Assembly (NCBI GenBank): GCA_019247135.1 | Contig: JAFAPL010001089.1 | Span: forward strand, 1 to 10,795 | Origin: Chloroflexota bacterium | Lineage (GTDB): Bacteria > Chloroflexota > UBA6077 > CF-72 | Direction of reading: 5' to 3' | DNA length: 10,795 bases | Shown here: positions 1-5,515 of the stretch, in pieces | Layout of the letters: every line of letters begins with the position of its first letter | Numbering within the stretch: position 1 is the first letter of the stretch | Position numbers and translations under genes: made by a program | The notes under the pieces: generated by a model | Databases searched by the model: none | What the model saw: the letters and a program-made list of their open reading frames with translations, nothing else | Told to the model about the DNA's origin: nothing

Positions 1-593
1 AGGCGGCCCACGTACTCGGCAGCGGGAAACCTCAGCAGACCTTGCTTGACGGCGCCCAGCGTGACGGTCACCTCGGCCTGGACCGCCTCCCCCTGCATTT
101 GCCCGGTGTCAGCATCGATCCCACTGGGTATGTCGAGCGCGAGCACACGTTTGTGGTGACTATTGAGCATGCGGACGAGTGACGCGAGCGGCTCGCGCAG
201 CGCGCCGCGGACACCGATGCCGGCGAGCGCATCGATGACCAGTTGGGCGTCGTCCAGACAACGCTGCACGTCGGCCGTGGAATCCGAGCTGACGCAGCGG
301 GCGCCAAGGTGCTCCAGCTCGGACAACTCGGACCGGGTGACCGCATGCCGCGGCGTGAGCACGAGGGTGACTCGAATCCCGTGTTCGAGCAGCCAGGCCG
401 CGGCGACGGCGCCGTCACGGCCGTTGTTACCGTGTCCGAACAGCACGACTGTGTGCTGCCCCGCGTCGACGAGCCGCAGGGCCTCCTCGGCGACGACGCG
501 TCCCGCGCGAGCCTGCAGCGCTGTCTCAGTGATGCCCGAGGCGAACGCCGCGGCCTCGAGGGCGCGCATCTGCTCGACAGAGACGATCTTCAT
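1..593 (-). CDS. nnr: NAD(P)H-hydrate epimerase, YjeF N-terminal domain (3' end outside window)
   Basis: The minus strand is open from an ATG at 593 to the window edge, giving 197 codons. The protein shows the YjeF_N hallmarks: an N-terminal helix (KIVSVEQMRALEAAAF), the nucleotide-binding loop GHGNNGRDG (residues 53-61), and DIPSGIDADTG from residue 154 followed by TVTLGAVKQGLLRFPA. The family interconverts the R and S epimers of damaged, hydrated NAD(P)H so that a dehydratase can restore the cofactor in the cytosol. In most bacteria the same chain carries a C-terminal ADP/ATP-dependent dehydratase; that half, if present, lies left of the window. No Shine-Dalgarno is visible, and a 5-bp hairpin (597-611) sits 3 nt before the ATG. 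The gene follows the Arg/Gly-rich gene on the same strand after 113 nt, so it could be co-transcribed or have its own promoter. Family assignment is secure; one- or two-domain form is unknown. Confidence 0.95.
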   Translation of the reverse strand, partial: MKIVSVEQMRALEAAAFASGITETALQARAGRVVAEEALRLVDAGQHTVVLFGHGNNGRDGAVAAAWLLEHGIRVTLVLTPRHAVTRSELSELEHLGARCVSSDSTADVQRCLDDAQLVIDALAGIGVRGALREPLASLVRMLNSHHKRVLALDIPSGIDADTGQMQGEAVQAEVTVTLGAVKQGLLRFPAAEYVGR

Positions 594-636
594 TCGACGC
601 CTACGCGGCGTGGAGCCCTGGCATCTCTAGTACAAC

Positions 637-650
637 CGGGCACAAGTCCC
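637..650 (-). promoter_or_regulatory. Possible regulator box upstream of nnr (GGGACTTGTGCCCG)
   Basis: On the minus strand this 14-mer lies 43 nt upstream of the nnr start. It matches the GGGACTTNNGNCCC form of the mycobacterial DosR box except at the last base, as I remember that consensus. It also contains the heptamer ACTTGTG, which occurs as a tandem pair upstream of the neighbouring Arg/Gly-rich gene (1768-1783). Binding by any regulator is inference; the dyad is imperfect. Confidence 0.22.
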
Positions 651-706
651 TTCGGGGGGAGTGGGTTGACCCCCAACTACCAGCGGTGCTCTGCGACGCG
701 GCCGTA

Positions 707-1558
707 TCAGGCGGAGGCTGCGGGAGCGGGATCCGAGGCTGCGGGCGTGGGCTCGGGCTCGGCCTCGGCTGGCTGCTGTTGCGGCGGCCCAACCTGAGGC
801 TGGGGCTGGGGGCGCGGCCGACGGCGGCGATAGTACGCACGCACCGCGTCACCGATTTTGCGCGCATCAGCGCTCTGCGACTCGCGAATCGCGTCAACCA
901 CGATGTGCGGCGGTGGCAGCGCACCCGTTTCCTCGGCAAGCGCACGACTGAAGGTTTCCATCGCCTCTTCGTCCATGGTTTGCCCACTGATTTCGCCGAG
1001 CAGCCGGCGCATCTCGACGATGTCTTCCTCGTCGCGCCTGCGCTGCTCCGCACGCTGCTGCATCATCGCCGTACGGCTCGGGGCACCACGACCCGGACCC
1101 ATCGGTCCACCTGGTCGTGGAGCACCCATGCCGGGCCGTCCTGGACGCGCACCGGCGGGTGCGGAGGGGCGCGGACCGCGCGAAACGCCACGGTCCATCG
1201 TTGGGCCGCCAGCAGCAGGAGCCGCGAACTCAGGCTCGAACTCACCGGGTCGACCGCGGCCACGGCCGCCGCGGCCTGGCGGACCACTACCTCGACGGCG
1301 CTCACGGCCGGCGTCTTCGCCGCGGTGCTCGCGCCGCTGTGGTCGGCGCCGATCGCGATCGAAGCCGTTGCTATCCAGATCGTCGGTTTCTAGATAGCGG
1401 TCGACGCTCTCGCGTCGTGGGCGGGCACGTCCTCGCGGTGCCGACTCGACGACGACCAGGGGTGCTTCGTCTTCCTGGGGTACCTCCGTCGGCGCTAGCC
1501 CAGCCTCTTGCAGCGCGGCGAATTGGCCGAGCAGCGCTTCCTTCAGCGATCTTCCCAC
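707..1558 (-). CDS. Arg/Gly/Pro-rich, largely disordered protein of unknown function
   Basis: I do not recognise this 283-residue protein. It starts at a GTG preceded by GGGAG at 5-nt spacing, one of the few clear ribosome sites here. Residues 1-20 (MGRSLKEALLGQFAALQEAG) look like an amphipathic helix. Residues 41-160 are very rich in Arg, Gly and Pro, with RGRGR- and RGG-like runs and MGAPRPGGPMGPGRG-type repeats, typical of disordered nucleic-acid-binding segments. Residues 161-246 form a charged, probably helical core (RRRDEEDIVEMRRLLGEI, then PPPHIVVDAIRESQ) ending in YYRRRRPRP. The tail is a QP- and EP-rich low-complexity stretch. There is no signal peptide or membrane segment, so it is probably cytosolic. 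RNA or ribosome binding is inferred only from composition and from nearby alaX, translin and tRNA genes. The reverse strand has long open frames here caused by GC bias; GTG plus SD and lack of alternative homology support this strand. Confidence 0.75.
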   Translation of the reverse strand: MGRSLKEALLGQFAALQEAGLAPTEVPQEDEAPLVVVESAPRGRARPRRESVDRYLETDDLDSNGFDRDRRRPQRREHRGEDAGRERRRGSGPPGRGGRGRGRPGEFEPEFAAPAAGGPTMDRGVSRGPRPSAPAGARPGRPGMGAPRPGGPMGPGRGAPSRTAMMQQRAEQRRRDEEDIVEMRRLLGEISGQTMDEEAMETFSRALAEETGALPPPHIVVDAIRESQSADARKIGDAVRAYYRRRRPRPQPQPQVGPPQQQPAEAEPEPTPAASDPAPAASA

Positions 1559-1598
1559 ATACGCTCCCTGCGGCTCGTCTGATTCATCGCCTGTTTAC

Positions 1599-1618
1599 GC
1601 TGCCCCACCGGGCGCAGC
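1599..1618 (-). other. Stable hairpin in the leader of the Arg/Gly-rich gene
   Basis: On the minus strand GCTGC and GCAGC pair, then one bulged G, then CCC pairs with GGG across a GGT loop, giving eight G/C-rich pairs. A second hairpin (1616-1635, seven pairs including two G-U, loop GAACTG) shares three bases with it, so the full stems cannot both form. No U-tract follows either, which argues against intrinsic termination. A regulatory role is inference. Confidence 0.3.
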
Positions 1619-1729
1619 AATCCAGTTCAACTGCTTCCTTCCGCCGCCTTGCTTGGCAGTCCTGCAACGTTACTCGATCACGCGGCTCGCGAGCGACGCG
1701 GCGCCGTTGTGCACCCACGCGTACCCGCC

Positions 1730-1760
1730 ACTATGTCGAGCAGTCTAACAGAACAGTCAA
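1730..1760 (-). promoter_or_regulatory. Possible sigma-70-type promoter for the Arg/Gly-rich gene
   Basis: Minus strand: TTGACT (1760-1755) matches the -35 consensus at five of six bases. CATAGT (1735-1730) matches the -10 at four of six. The 19-nt spacer is longer than ideal. Transcription would begin near 1722, leaving a leader of about 165 nt before the GTG at 1558. Confidence 0.3.
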
Positions 1761-1767
1761 GCCCGCC

Positions 1768-1783
1768 CACAAGTACACAAGTG
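1768..1783 (-). repeat. Tandem direct repeat CACAAGTA/CACAAGTG, possible operator
   Basis: Two 8-bp units differing only at their last base lie directly next to each other (plus-strand reading). They sit 8-23 nt upstream of the possible -35 box at 1755-1760, a usual position for an activator that binds direct repeats. The heptamer CACAAGT recurs at 641-647 upstream of nnr; I noticed no further copies. Confidence 0.35.
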
Positions 1784-1840
1784 CGCAGTGCTGATCGTTC
1801 TGCGGGCCGGATGAACGGCATACTTCTTTCTACGCAACGG

Positions 1841-1914
1841 CGGTCCCGACCGGATTCGAACCGGCGATCTCGTCCTTGACAGGGACGCATGTTTGGCCGC
1901 TACACCACGGGACC
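1841..1914 (-). tRNA. tRNA-Asp (anticodon GTC)
   Basis: A 74-nt cloverleaf reads on the minus strand. Acceptor strands GGTCCCG and CGGGACC pair fully, with discriminator base G. The anticodon stem CGTCC/GGACG closes the loop CTGTCAA, whose anticodon GTC (plus 1878-1880) reads Asp codons GAC and GAU. The T arm carries TTCGAAT between GCCGG and CCGGT. The D arm begins TGGTGTAGCGG. The three bases after the discriminator are CCG, so the CCA end is not encoded and must be added by tRNA nucleotidyltransferase. The gene is preceded by a TATAAT box only 11 nt from its 5' end. Confidence 0.97.
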
Positions 1915-1925
1915 GGTCCGCGCAC

Positions 1926-1931
1926 ATTATA
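1926..1931 (-). promoter_or_regulatory. -10 box (TATAAT) for tRNA-Asp
   Basis: A perfect TATAAT lies on the minus strand with 11 nt between it and the tRNA 5' end, so the primary transcript would have a leader of only about 4 nt. No -35 consensus is seen at 16-18 nt spacing; that position is occupied by the hairpin overlapping the translin stop codon. Confidence 0.55.
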
Positions 1932-1951
1932 GGCTCCTGTTCTCAGGAGCC
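1932..1951 (-). terminator. Perfect 8-bp hairpin over the translin stop codon
   Basis: On the minus strand GGCTCCTG and CAGGAGCC pair without mismatch around the loop AGAA. The 5' arm contains the last Ser codon and the TGA stop of the translin gene. The 3' arm abuts the TATAAT of tRNA-Asp. There is no U-tract, so it is not a classical intrinsic terminator; it could stabilise the mRNA 3' end, help terminate, or act as an operator in the tRNA promoter. The structure is certain, the role is not. Confidence 0.45.
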
Positions 1952-2584
1952 GCCGACCGAGTCCTCGACTGCCCGCAACGCTGCCTGCAGCGCATCCTGC
2001 CGCAAGGCCAGCGTCAGGTCACCTCGCGTCTTCTCGAGGATTCCACGTGTATTGTCGGTCGTTCGTCGCAGGCCGCCCGTCATCGCGTCGGGGTAGTCGA
2101 TCGTCACCAGCAGCGAATAGATATCATCCATGGCGCTCAAAAAACGCTCGCAGCCCTCGGTTTCACCGCGCCGCAGCATGTCCAGCACGTAGCGCCGCAA
2201 TTCGCCGACTGATTCGGCCAGCCCGTTCAAGAACGCCGCCGGTGCGATGCACATCGTTGTTGGATCGGGCAAGCGTTCACCGTTCACGAGGGCGTATGTC
2301 GCACTCGCCTCGACCAGCTCCTTTTGTGCATCTTGCACGTAACCCGTCCAGTAGAGATCGCCCAGGCCGTCGAGTCGGGAAATGATGCGTTCGTTCGACG
2401 CGCGCGCCTGCTGCAGGAGTTCGAGAGCCAGAGAAAAGTCACGCCGGTGGATAGCGCGGATGGAATTGGCGCACGCGCGCACCATCTCGCGCGACCACTG
2501 GAGCACTTGCTCGCGCGCAGCATTCTTGCGATCCAGCTCGGTCCGCGCCCAGCTCTCGATGGATTCGAGCTCTTGCAGGCTCAC
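1943..2584 (-). CDS. Translin-family protein (prokaryotic translin/TRAX homologue)
   Basis: The 213-residue, mostly helical protein matches the translin fold along its whole length: REMVRACANSIRAIHRRDF (32-50), then GDLYWTGYVQDAQKELVEA (75-93), PAAFLNGLAESVGELRRYVLDMLRRG, and DYPDAMTGGLRR...EKTRGDLTLA (163-193), the usual C-terminal signature. Eukaryotic translin binds single-stranded RNA and DNA as an octamer, and with TRAX forms the C3PO ribonuclease. The ExxE pair (E89, E92) falls where TRAX carries catalytic glutamates; the residue where I would expect the TRAX catalytic Asp is Ser in DDIYSLL, so nuclease activity is doubtful. The GTG start lies 3 nt after the alaX stop with no separate Shine-Dalgarno, which suggests translational coupling. 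Translin homologues are much less common in bacteria than in archaea and eukaryotes. Family call firm; function in bacteria not established to my knowledge. Confidence 0.9.
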   Translation of the reverse strand: MSLQELESIESWARTELDRKNAAREQVLQWSREMVRACANSIRAIHRRDFSLALELLQQARASNERIISRLDGLGDLYWTGYVQDAQKELVEASATYALVNGERLPDPTTMCIAPAAFLNGLAESVGELRRYVLDMLRRGETEGCERFLSAMDDIYSLLVTIDYPDAMTGGLRRTTDNTRGILEKTRGDLTLALRQDALQAALRAVEDSVGGS

Positions 2585-2587
2585 AGG

Positions 2588-3304
2588 TCAGTCCAGAGCG
2601 ATTTCGATGCGCTTGTTGCCTTTGCCTTTGTTTTCAGAGCCCGTGATGCGCACGCGGCCGACCTCGGTCGTGTTTTGCACGTGCGTGCCGCCGTCAGCCT
2701 GCTGGTCAATCCCCTCGATGTTGACGACCCGAATGATGTCGATGCCTTCGGGGATCAGATTGACCTTCGTGCGGATGAGGTCCGGGATCGAAAATGCTTG
2801 ATCACGCGGGAGGAACCGAATCGACACGCTGTGTCCTTCGGTGAGGAGCTCGTTCGTGCGCTGTTCGATTGCCTGGAGCCGTTCCGCCGAAAGGTCAGGC
2901 AGCAGAAAATCCATGCGCGCCCGGTCCGGATACATCTGGCCGCCTGTCACCGTGGCTCCGTACAGCTGATAGATCACGCCACTCATGGAATGCAGCGCCG
3001 TATGGTGTCGCATCAGCGCGTATCGACGGTCCCAATCAATCTCGCCATGCACCTGAGTGCCGGGCGCCGGCGCTGGACCATCGAGACGGTGCAGCACCGT
3101 TGAGCCCAGCTTGCGTGCCTCAACGACGTTGGCCGATCCGCCCTGCCAGCTCAGCGTGCCCAGGTCGTGTGGTTGACCGCCGCCAGTCGGATAGAAAGCC
3201 GTCCGATCCAGAACGACTGCGCCGTCAGACGTGACCTCGGCGACCTGCGCATCGAAGCTGCGCACATACGCGTCTGTCGAATACAGCATCTCCGTTTCGG
3301 CCAC
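2588..3304 (-). CDS. Alanyl-tRNA editing protein, AlaX type
   Basis: The 238-residue protein is a free-standing homologue of the alanyl-tRNA synthetase editing domain, which hydrolyses Ser or Gly mischarged on tRNA-Ala in the cytosol. Residues 37-49 (FYPTGGGQPHDLG) are the family glycine-rich signature, and HTALH (101-105) is the first zinc motif HxxxH. The second motif, normally CGGTH, reads DGGTH (204-208), so Asp204 replaces the usual Cys ligand. Length fits the AlaX-M class with an N-terminal beta-barrel-like part before the zinc domain. The GTG at 3304 has no Shine-Dalgarno; a TACCAT box ends 7 nt upstream, so the message may be leaderless. An alternative ATG at residue 6 would leave GGAG directly against the start, too close. 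It is the first gene of a pair with translin. Confidence 0.93.
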   Translation of the reverse strand: MAETEMLYSTDAYVRSFDAQVAEVTSDGAVVLDRTAFYPTGGGQPHDLGTLSWQGGSANVVEARKLGSTVLHRLDGPAPAPGTQVHGEIDWDRRYALMRHHTALHSMSGVIYQLYGATVTGGQMYPDRARMDFLLPDLSAERLQAIEQRTNELLTEGHSVSIRFLPRDQAFSIPDLIRTKVNLIPEGIDIIRVVNIEGIDQQADGGTHVQNTTEVGRVRITGSENKGKGNKRIEIALD

Positions 3305-3311
3305 GGGTCCG

Positions 3312-3317
3312 ATGGTA
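3312..3317 (-). promoter_or_regulatory. Possible -10 box for alaX
   Basis: TACCAT on the minus strand matches TATAAT at four of six bases and ends 7 nt before the GTG, which would put the transcription start on the start codon. No -35 consensus is visible. Confidence 0.22.
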
Positions 3318-3347
3318 GCCGTAGCGCAGCCGTAGTGCGCGCGAACG

Positions 3348-3377
3348 TTGCTGACCCCGGTCTGCCAGGTTTAGGAT
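3348..3377 (+). promoter_or_regulatory. Possible promoter for the GHL10 gene
   Basis: TTGCTG (3348-3353) and TAGGAT (3372-3377) are separated by 18 nt, with four of six matches each to the sigma-70 boxes. Transcription would start near 3384, about 7 nt before the ATG at 3391, and no Shine-Dalgarno fits in between. Confidence 0.33.
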
Positions 3378-3390
3378 CGCTGGCTCAACG

Positions 3391-5028
3391 ATGCTCCGTT
3401 TCGCGGTGGTGCTCGGACTGTTGTTGCTGGGCAGCACCGCCGTCACTTCCTTCAGCGGCGTCGTACCGTCGTCCACTCCGACCAGCGTGCCGACCGCTAC
3501 AGCCGTCACTCAGCCGACGGCCACAGCGCAGCAGAGCGCACCGCTGCAGCCGACCGGCACAGCGCAGCAGAGCGCGCCGAGCCTGCAGCTGACCGGCACA
3601 GCACAGCCCACCGCGACGCCAATCCCGATGGACCCGCCTGAGCTACGCGCCGTCTGGGTAGATGCTTTCCACGACGGGTTCAAGACGGCCGCCCAGGTCG
3701 ATCAGCTCGTCACGTGGGCCCGAAACGCGAACCTGAACGCACTGTTCGTCCAGGTCCGCCGCCGTGGTGACGCTTACTACCTGCGCTCGTTCGAACCAGG
3801 CACGGAAGACCCCGACTTCACGCCAGGCTTCGACGCGCTGCAGTACCTGATCGACAAAGCTCACCAGGGCCCACAACGGCTCCAGGTTCACGCGTGGCTG
3901 GCCACGCTGCCGATCTGGGGCAATCGCGACACACCACCCGTGGCCGGGTCGCACGTGTTCAACCTGCACGGGCCGAGCGCCGACCCATCCAGCACCTGGC
4001 TCATGTACCGCGATGACGGCGAGGCATGGGCAGGCACACCAAGCGGCGGCATGTACTACCTCGACCCTGGTAATCCAGACGCGGCGCGCTACACCACTGA
4101 CGTGTACCTGAATCTCGTGCGCCAGTACGACGTCGATGGCATTCACCTGGACCAGGTGCGCTATTTCGAAGGCGATGCGCTGCGCTGGGGTTACAACCCG
4201 ACCAGCGTTGCGCGCTTCAACAAGCAATCCGGACGAGATCCTTCGACCCAACCCGACCCGAACGACCCCGACTGGATCGCCTGGCGACGTGACCAGGTCA
4301 CAGCGCTCGTGCGGCGGACGTATCTGGAGGTCAAAGCCCTCAAGCCGCGCATCGCGGTAACGGCGGCGGTCGTCACGTGGGGCAAGGGGCCGCAGTCGAG
4401 CGCCGACTGGCAGCGGCAAGCCGCATTCGCGTCGGTGCTCCAGGACTGGCGGGAGTGGCTCCAGGAGGGAATCGTCGATTACGTGCTGCCCATGGACTAC
4501 TACCGCGAAAGTGATCCGCAGTCCGCGTGGTTCGACGCGTGGACCACGTTCGAGGTGGCAAACGTGGGACAGCGCGGTGTCGTGCTTGGGCTGGGCTCGT
4601 ATCTGAACGACGCTGGCGATGCGCTCGCGCAGCTTTCGCGCGCGCGTGCGCTGCATCCGCTGGGCGTCGCGTTGTACTCGTACGCGGTGCCCACACGTGA
4701 CCTCGAGAACGCGGCCTCGAGTGACCGCGACGCATTCGCGGCGCAACTGCGATCGGTCTTCGCGCGACCGGCGCCCGTGCCTGATCTGGCGTGGCTCGCG
4801 CATCCCGCGCTCGGCGGCGTCCTTCTCGAAGCACCAGGTCAGGACGGTCTGCAGATCGTGCTGCGCGACGCAGCGGGTACTCAGCGCACGTTGCGAACCG
4901 ACGGCACTGGTGTCACCGGTGCCTTCGACCTGTCGCCTGGGAGCTACACGCTGACTCTGAACGGCACCACTCAACAGATGCAAATAACCGCCGGCGCAGT
5001 GACGCTCTTGAGAACTACTGGCCAGTGA
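3391..5028 (+). CDS. Secreted GHL10/DUF187 glycosyl-hydrolase-like protein
   Basis: The 545-residue protein begins with a signal peptide (MLRFAVVLGLLLLGSTAVTS) and lacks a lipobox cysteine. Residues 25-80 are a Thr/Pro/Ala/Gln-rich linker built from tandem repeats. The GHL10 (DUF187) barrel starts at ELRAVWVDAF (84-93) and includes NLNALFVQVRRRGDAYY, LQVHAWL, YDVDGIHLDQVRY (D249, D254) and DYVLPMDYY (363-371), the conserved strand ends where acidic active-site residues lie. After about residue 460 a small beta-rich domain follows. E. coli DigH (YddW) of this family cuts denuded peptidoglycan glycan strands; the same substrate here is plausible but inferred. The protein probably acts outside the membrane on cell-wall or surface glycan. 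It is divergent from alaX and convergent with the DUF2203 gene, with 36 nt and no evident terminator between the stop codons. The antisense frame over 3643-4983 is a composition artefact. Confidence 0.9.
   Translation: MLRFAVVLGLLLLGSTAVTSFSGVVPSSTPTSVPTATAVTQPTATAQQSAPLQPTGTAQQSAPSLQLTGTAQPTATPIPMDPPELRAVWVDAFHDGFKTAAQVDQLVTWARNANLNALFVQVRRRGDAYYLRSFEPGTEDPDFTPGFDALQYLIDKAHQGPQRLQVHAWLATLPIWGNRDTPPVAGSHVFNLHGPSADPSSTWLMYRDDGEAWAGTPSGGMYYLDPGNPDAARYTTDVYLNLVRQYDVDGIHLDQVRYFEGDALRWGYNPTSVARFNKQSGRDPSTQPDPNDPDWIAWRRDQVTALVRRTYLEVKALKPRIAVTAAVVTWGKGPQSSADWQRQAAFASVLQDWREWLQEGIVDYVLPMDYYRESDPQSAWFDAWTTFEVANVGQRGVVLGLGSYLNDAGDALAQLSRARALHPLGVALYSYAVPTRDLENAASSDRDAFAAQLRSVFARPAPVPDLAWLAHPALGGVLLEAPGQDGLQIVLRDAAGTQRTLRTDGTGVTGAFDLSPGSYTLTLNGTTQQMQITAGAVTLLRTTGQ
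3511..3606 (+). repeat. In-frame tandem repeat in the GHL10 linker
   Basis: Two near-identical units (3511-3546, 36 nt; 3547-3585, 39 nt) and a partial third (3586-3606) each begin CAG-C-GAC-GGC/CACAGC-type and encode QPTATAQQSAPL, QPTGTAQQSAPSL and QLTGTAQ. They are multiples of three and so keep the frame. They form the flexible linker between signal peptide and catalytic-like domain, and are the kind of sequence that changes length by slippage. Confidence 0.8.
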
Positions 5029-5064
5029 AGCCGGCAGCCCGCATGTTCCGCGACAGGAACCCCG

Positions 5065-5472
5065 TTAAAGCGGCCGTCGCCCCGCGAAGCCCGCGTCGAT
5101 CTCGTGCCACCAGCGGATCTCGAACGGCTCGCCGCGCCGCCAGCACAGGTACACGATGCGCCCCTCGCGCGGACTCGGAAAATCGATCAGTCCAGCGCGA
5201 ATATCTCGCAACACGACGCCCATGTCGTGAATACGTTCGAGCAGCGTTGATAACTGCGCACCAATCGCACGTCTTTCAGCGTCCGATACGGCCGGCGCGG
5301 CGCCTGGCCGCACCTGGCCATTCGCGCGCGCCCGCGACTGCTCGGCCTGCGCCTGTCGCTCCGTCCCGCGCAAGCGTTCCGCCAGGTTTTGCGCTTCAGC
5401 CAGCAGGCGGTCTATTTCGGGTAAGAGCGCCTCGGCCTCCTCGCGCGTGAATGTGCGCGCATCCGGCTCCAC
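5065..5472 (-). CDS. DUF2203 family protein
   Basis: The 135-residue protein fits DUF2203. The N-terminus RTFTREEAEALLPEIDRLL (6-24) leads a helical, probably coiled-coil half. The C-terminus ends with the family signature: IDFPSPREGRIVYLCWRRGEP, then WWHEIDAGFAGRRPL to the stop. No signal peptide or membrane segment is seen. The function of the family is unknown; the conserved Trp, His, Glu and Asp near the end suggest a ligand or metal site, which is speculation. The middle (residues 36-62) is an Ala/Gln/Arg/Pro-rich stretch that could be a loose insertion. It starts at GTG without Shine-Dalgarno, diverges from the lipoprotein gene across 43 nt, and converges on the GHL10 gene. Confidence 0.9.
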   Translation of the reverse strand: MEPDARTFTREEAEALLPEIDRLLAEAQNLAERLRGTERQAQAEQSRARANGQVRPGAAPAVSDAERRAIGAQLSTLLERIHDMGVVLRDIRAGLIDFPSPREGRIVYLCWRRGEPFEIRWWHEIDAGFAGRRPL

Positions 5473-5482
5473 CGGTTTCGGG

Positions 5483-5512
5483 TTGTAGCAGGTCTCCGGC
5501 CGCTCCTACTAT
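5483..5512 (+). promoter_or_regulatory. Possible promoter for the lipoprotein/glycosyltransferase unit
   Basis: TTGTAG (5483-5488) and TACTAT (5507-5512) are 18 nt apart, with four and five matches of six to the consensus boxes. The start point would fall near 5519, between the two candidate GTG starts (5516 and 5522), so the message may be leaderless from 5522. On the other strand TACAAC (5487-5482) could serve as -10 for the divergent DUF2203 gene, so the two promoters would overlap. Confidence 0.38.
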
Positions 5513-5515
5513 CCG

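Larger units (their letters stand above)
1559..1840. other. Gene-free 282-nt region between tRNA-Asp and the Arg/Gly-rich gene
   Basis: No convincing protein gene or known RNA family is seen. On the minus strand, from tRNA-Asp toward the Arg/Gly-rich gene, it holds a weak 5-bp stem with a 12-nt loop (1796-1817), an 8-bp-period direct repeat (1768-1783), a possible promoter (1730-1760), and two overlapping hairpins (1616-1635 and 1599-1618) in what would be a roughly 165-nt leader. The leader also carries CGGAAGGAAGCAG, identical to the apical part of bacterial SRP RNA, but its flanks do not fold like SRP RNA. Confidence 0.5.

Noticed and set aside
601..624. Seven-codon upstream ORF (MPGLHAA) before nnr
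   Set aside because: It has no Shine-Dalgarno, no clear link to nnr expression, and such short frames are frequent by chance.
641..680. Intrinsic terminator between the Arg/Gly-rich gene and nnr
   Set aside because: Only 4-bp stems (TCCC/GGGA, TGGG/CCCA) form and no U-tract follows.
1350..1361. 12-bp palindrome CGATCGCGATCG
   Set aside because: It is explained by Asp-Arg-Asp-Arg codons in the Arg/Gly-rich gene; a single copy with no sign of iteration.
686..1393. Plus-strand frames opposite the Arg/Gly-rich gene
   Set aside because: They have no Shine-Dalgarno and no recognisable domain; the minus-strand frame has a GTG with well-placed GGGAG and spans the region end to end. Some doubt remains because the protein is unrecognised.
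1595..1690. SRP (4.5S) RNA gene on the minus strand
   Set aside because: CGGAAGGAAGCAG matches the SRP RNA apical sequence exactly, but the bases before GGAA (GGC) cannot form the stem with GGA after it, the 5' half of the symmetric loop is missing, and the flanks do not make a long hairpin.
3643..4983. 446-residue frame antisense to the GHL10 gene
   Set aside because: It is fully contained within a gene with clear domain motifs on the other strand; its product is Arg/Val/His-rich without recognisable motifs, as expected from the GC-rich complement.
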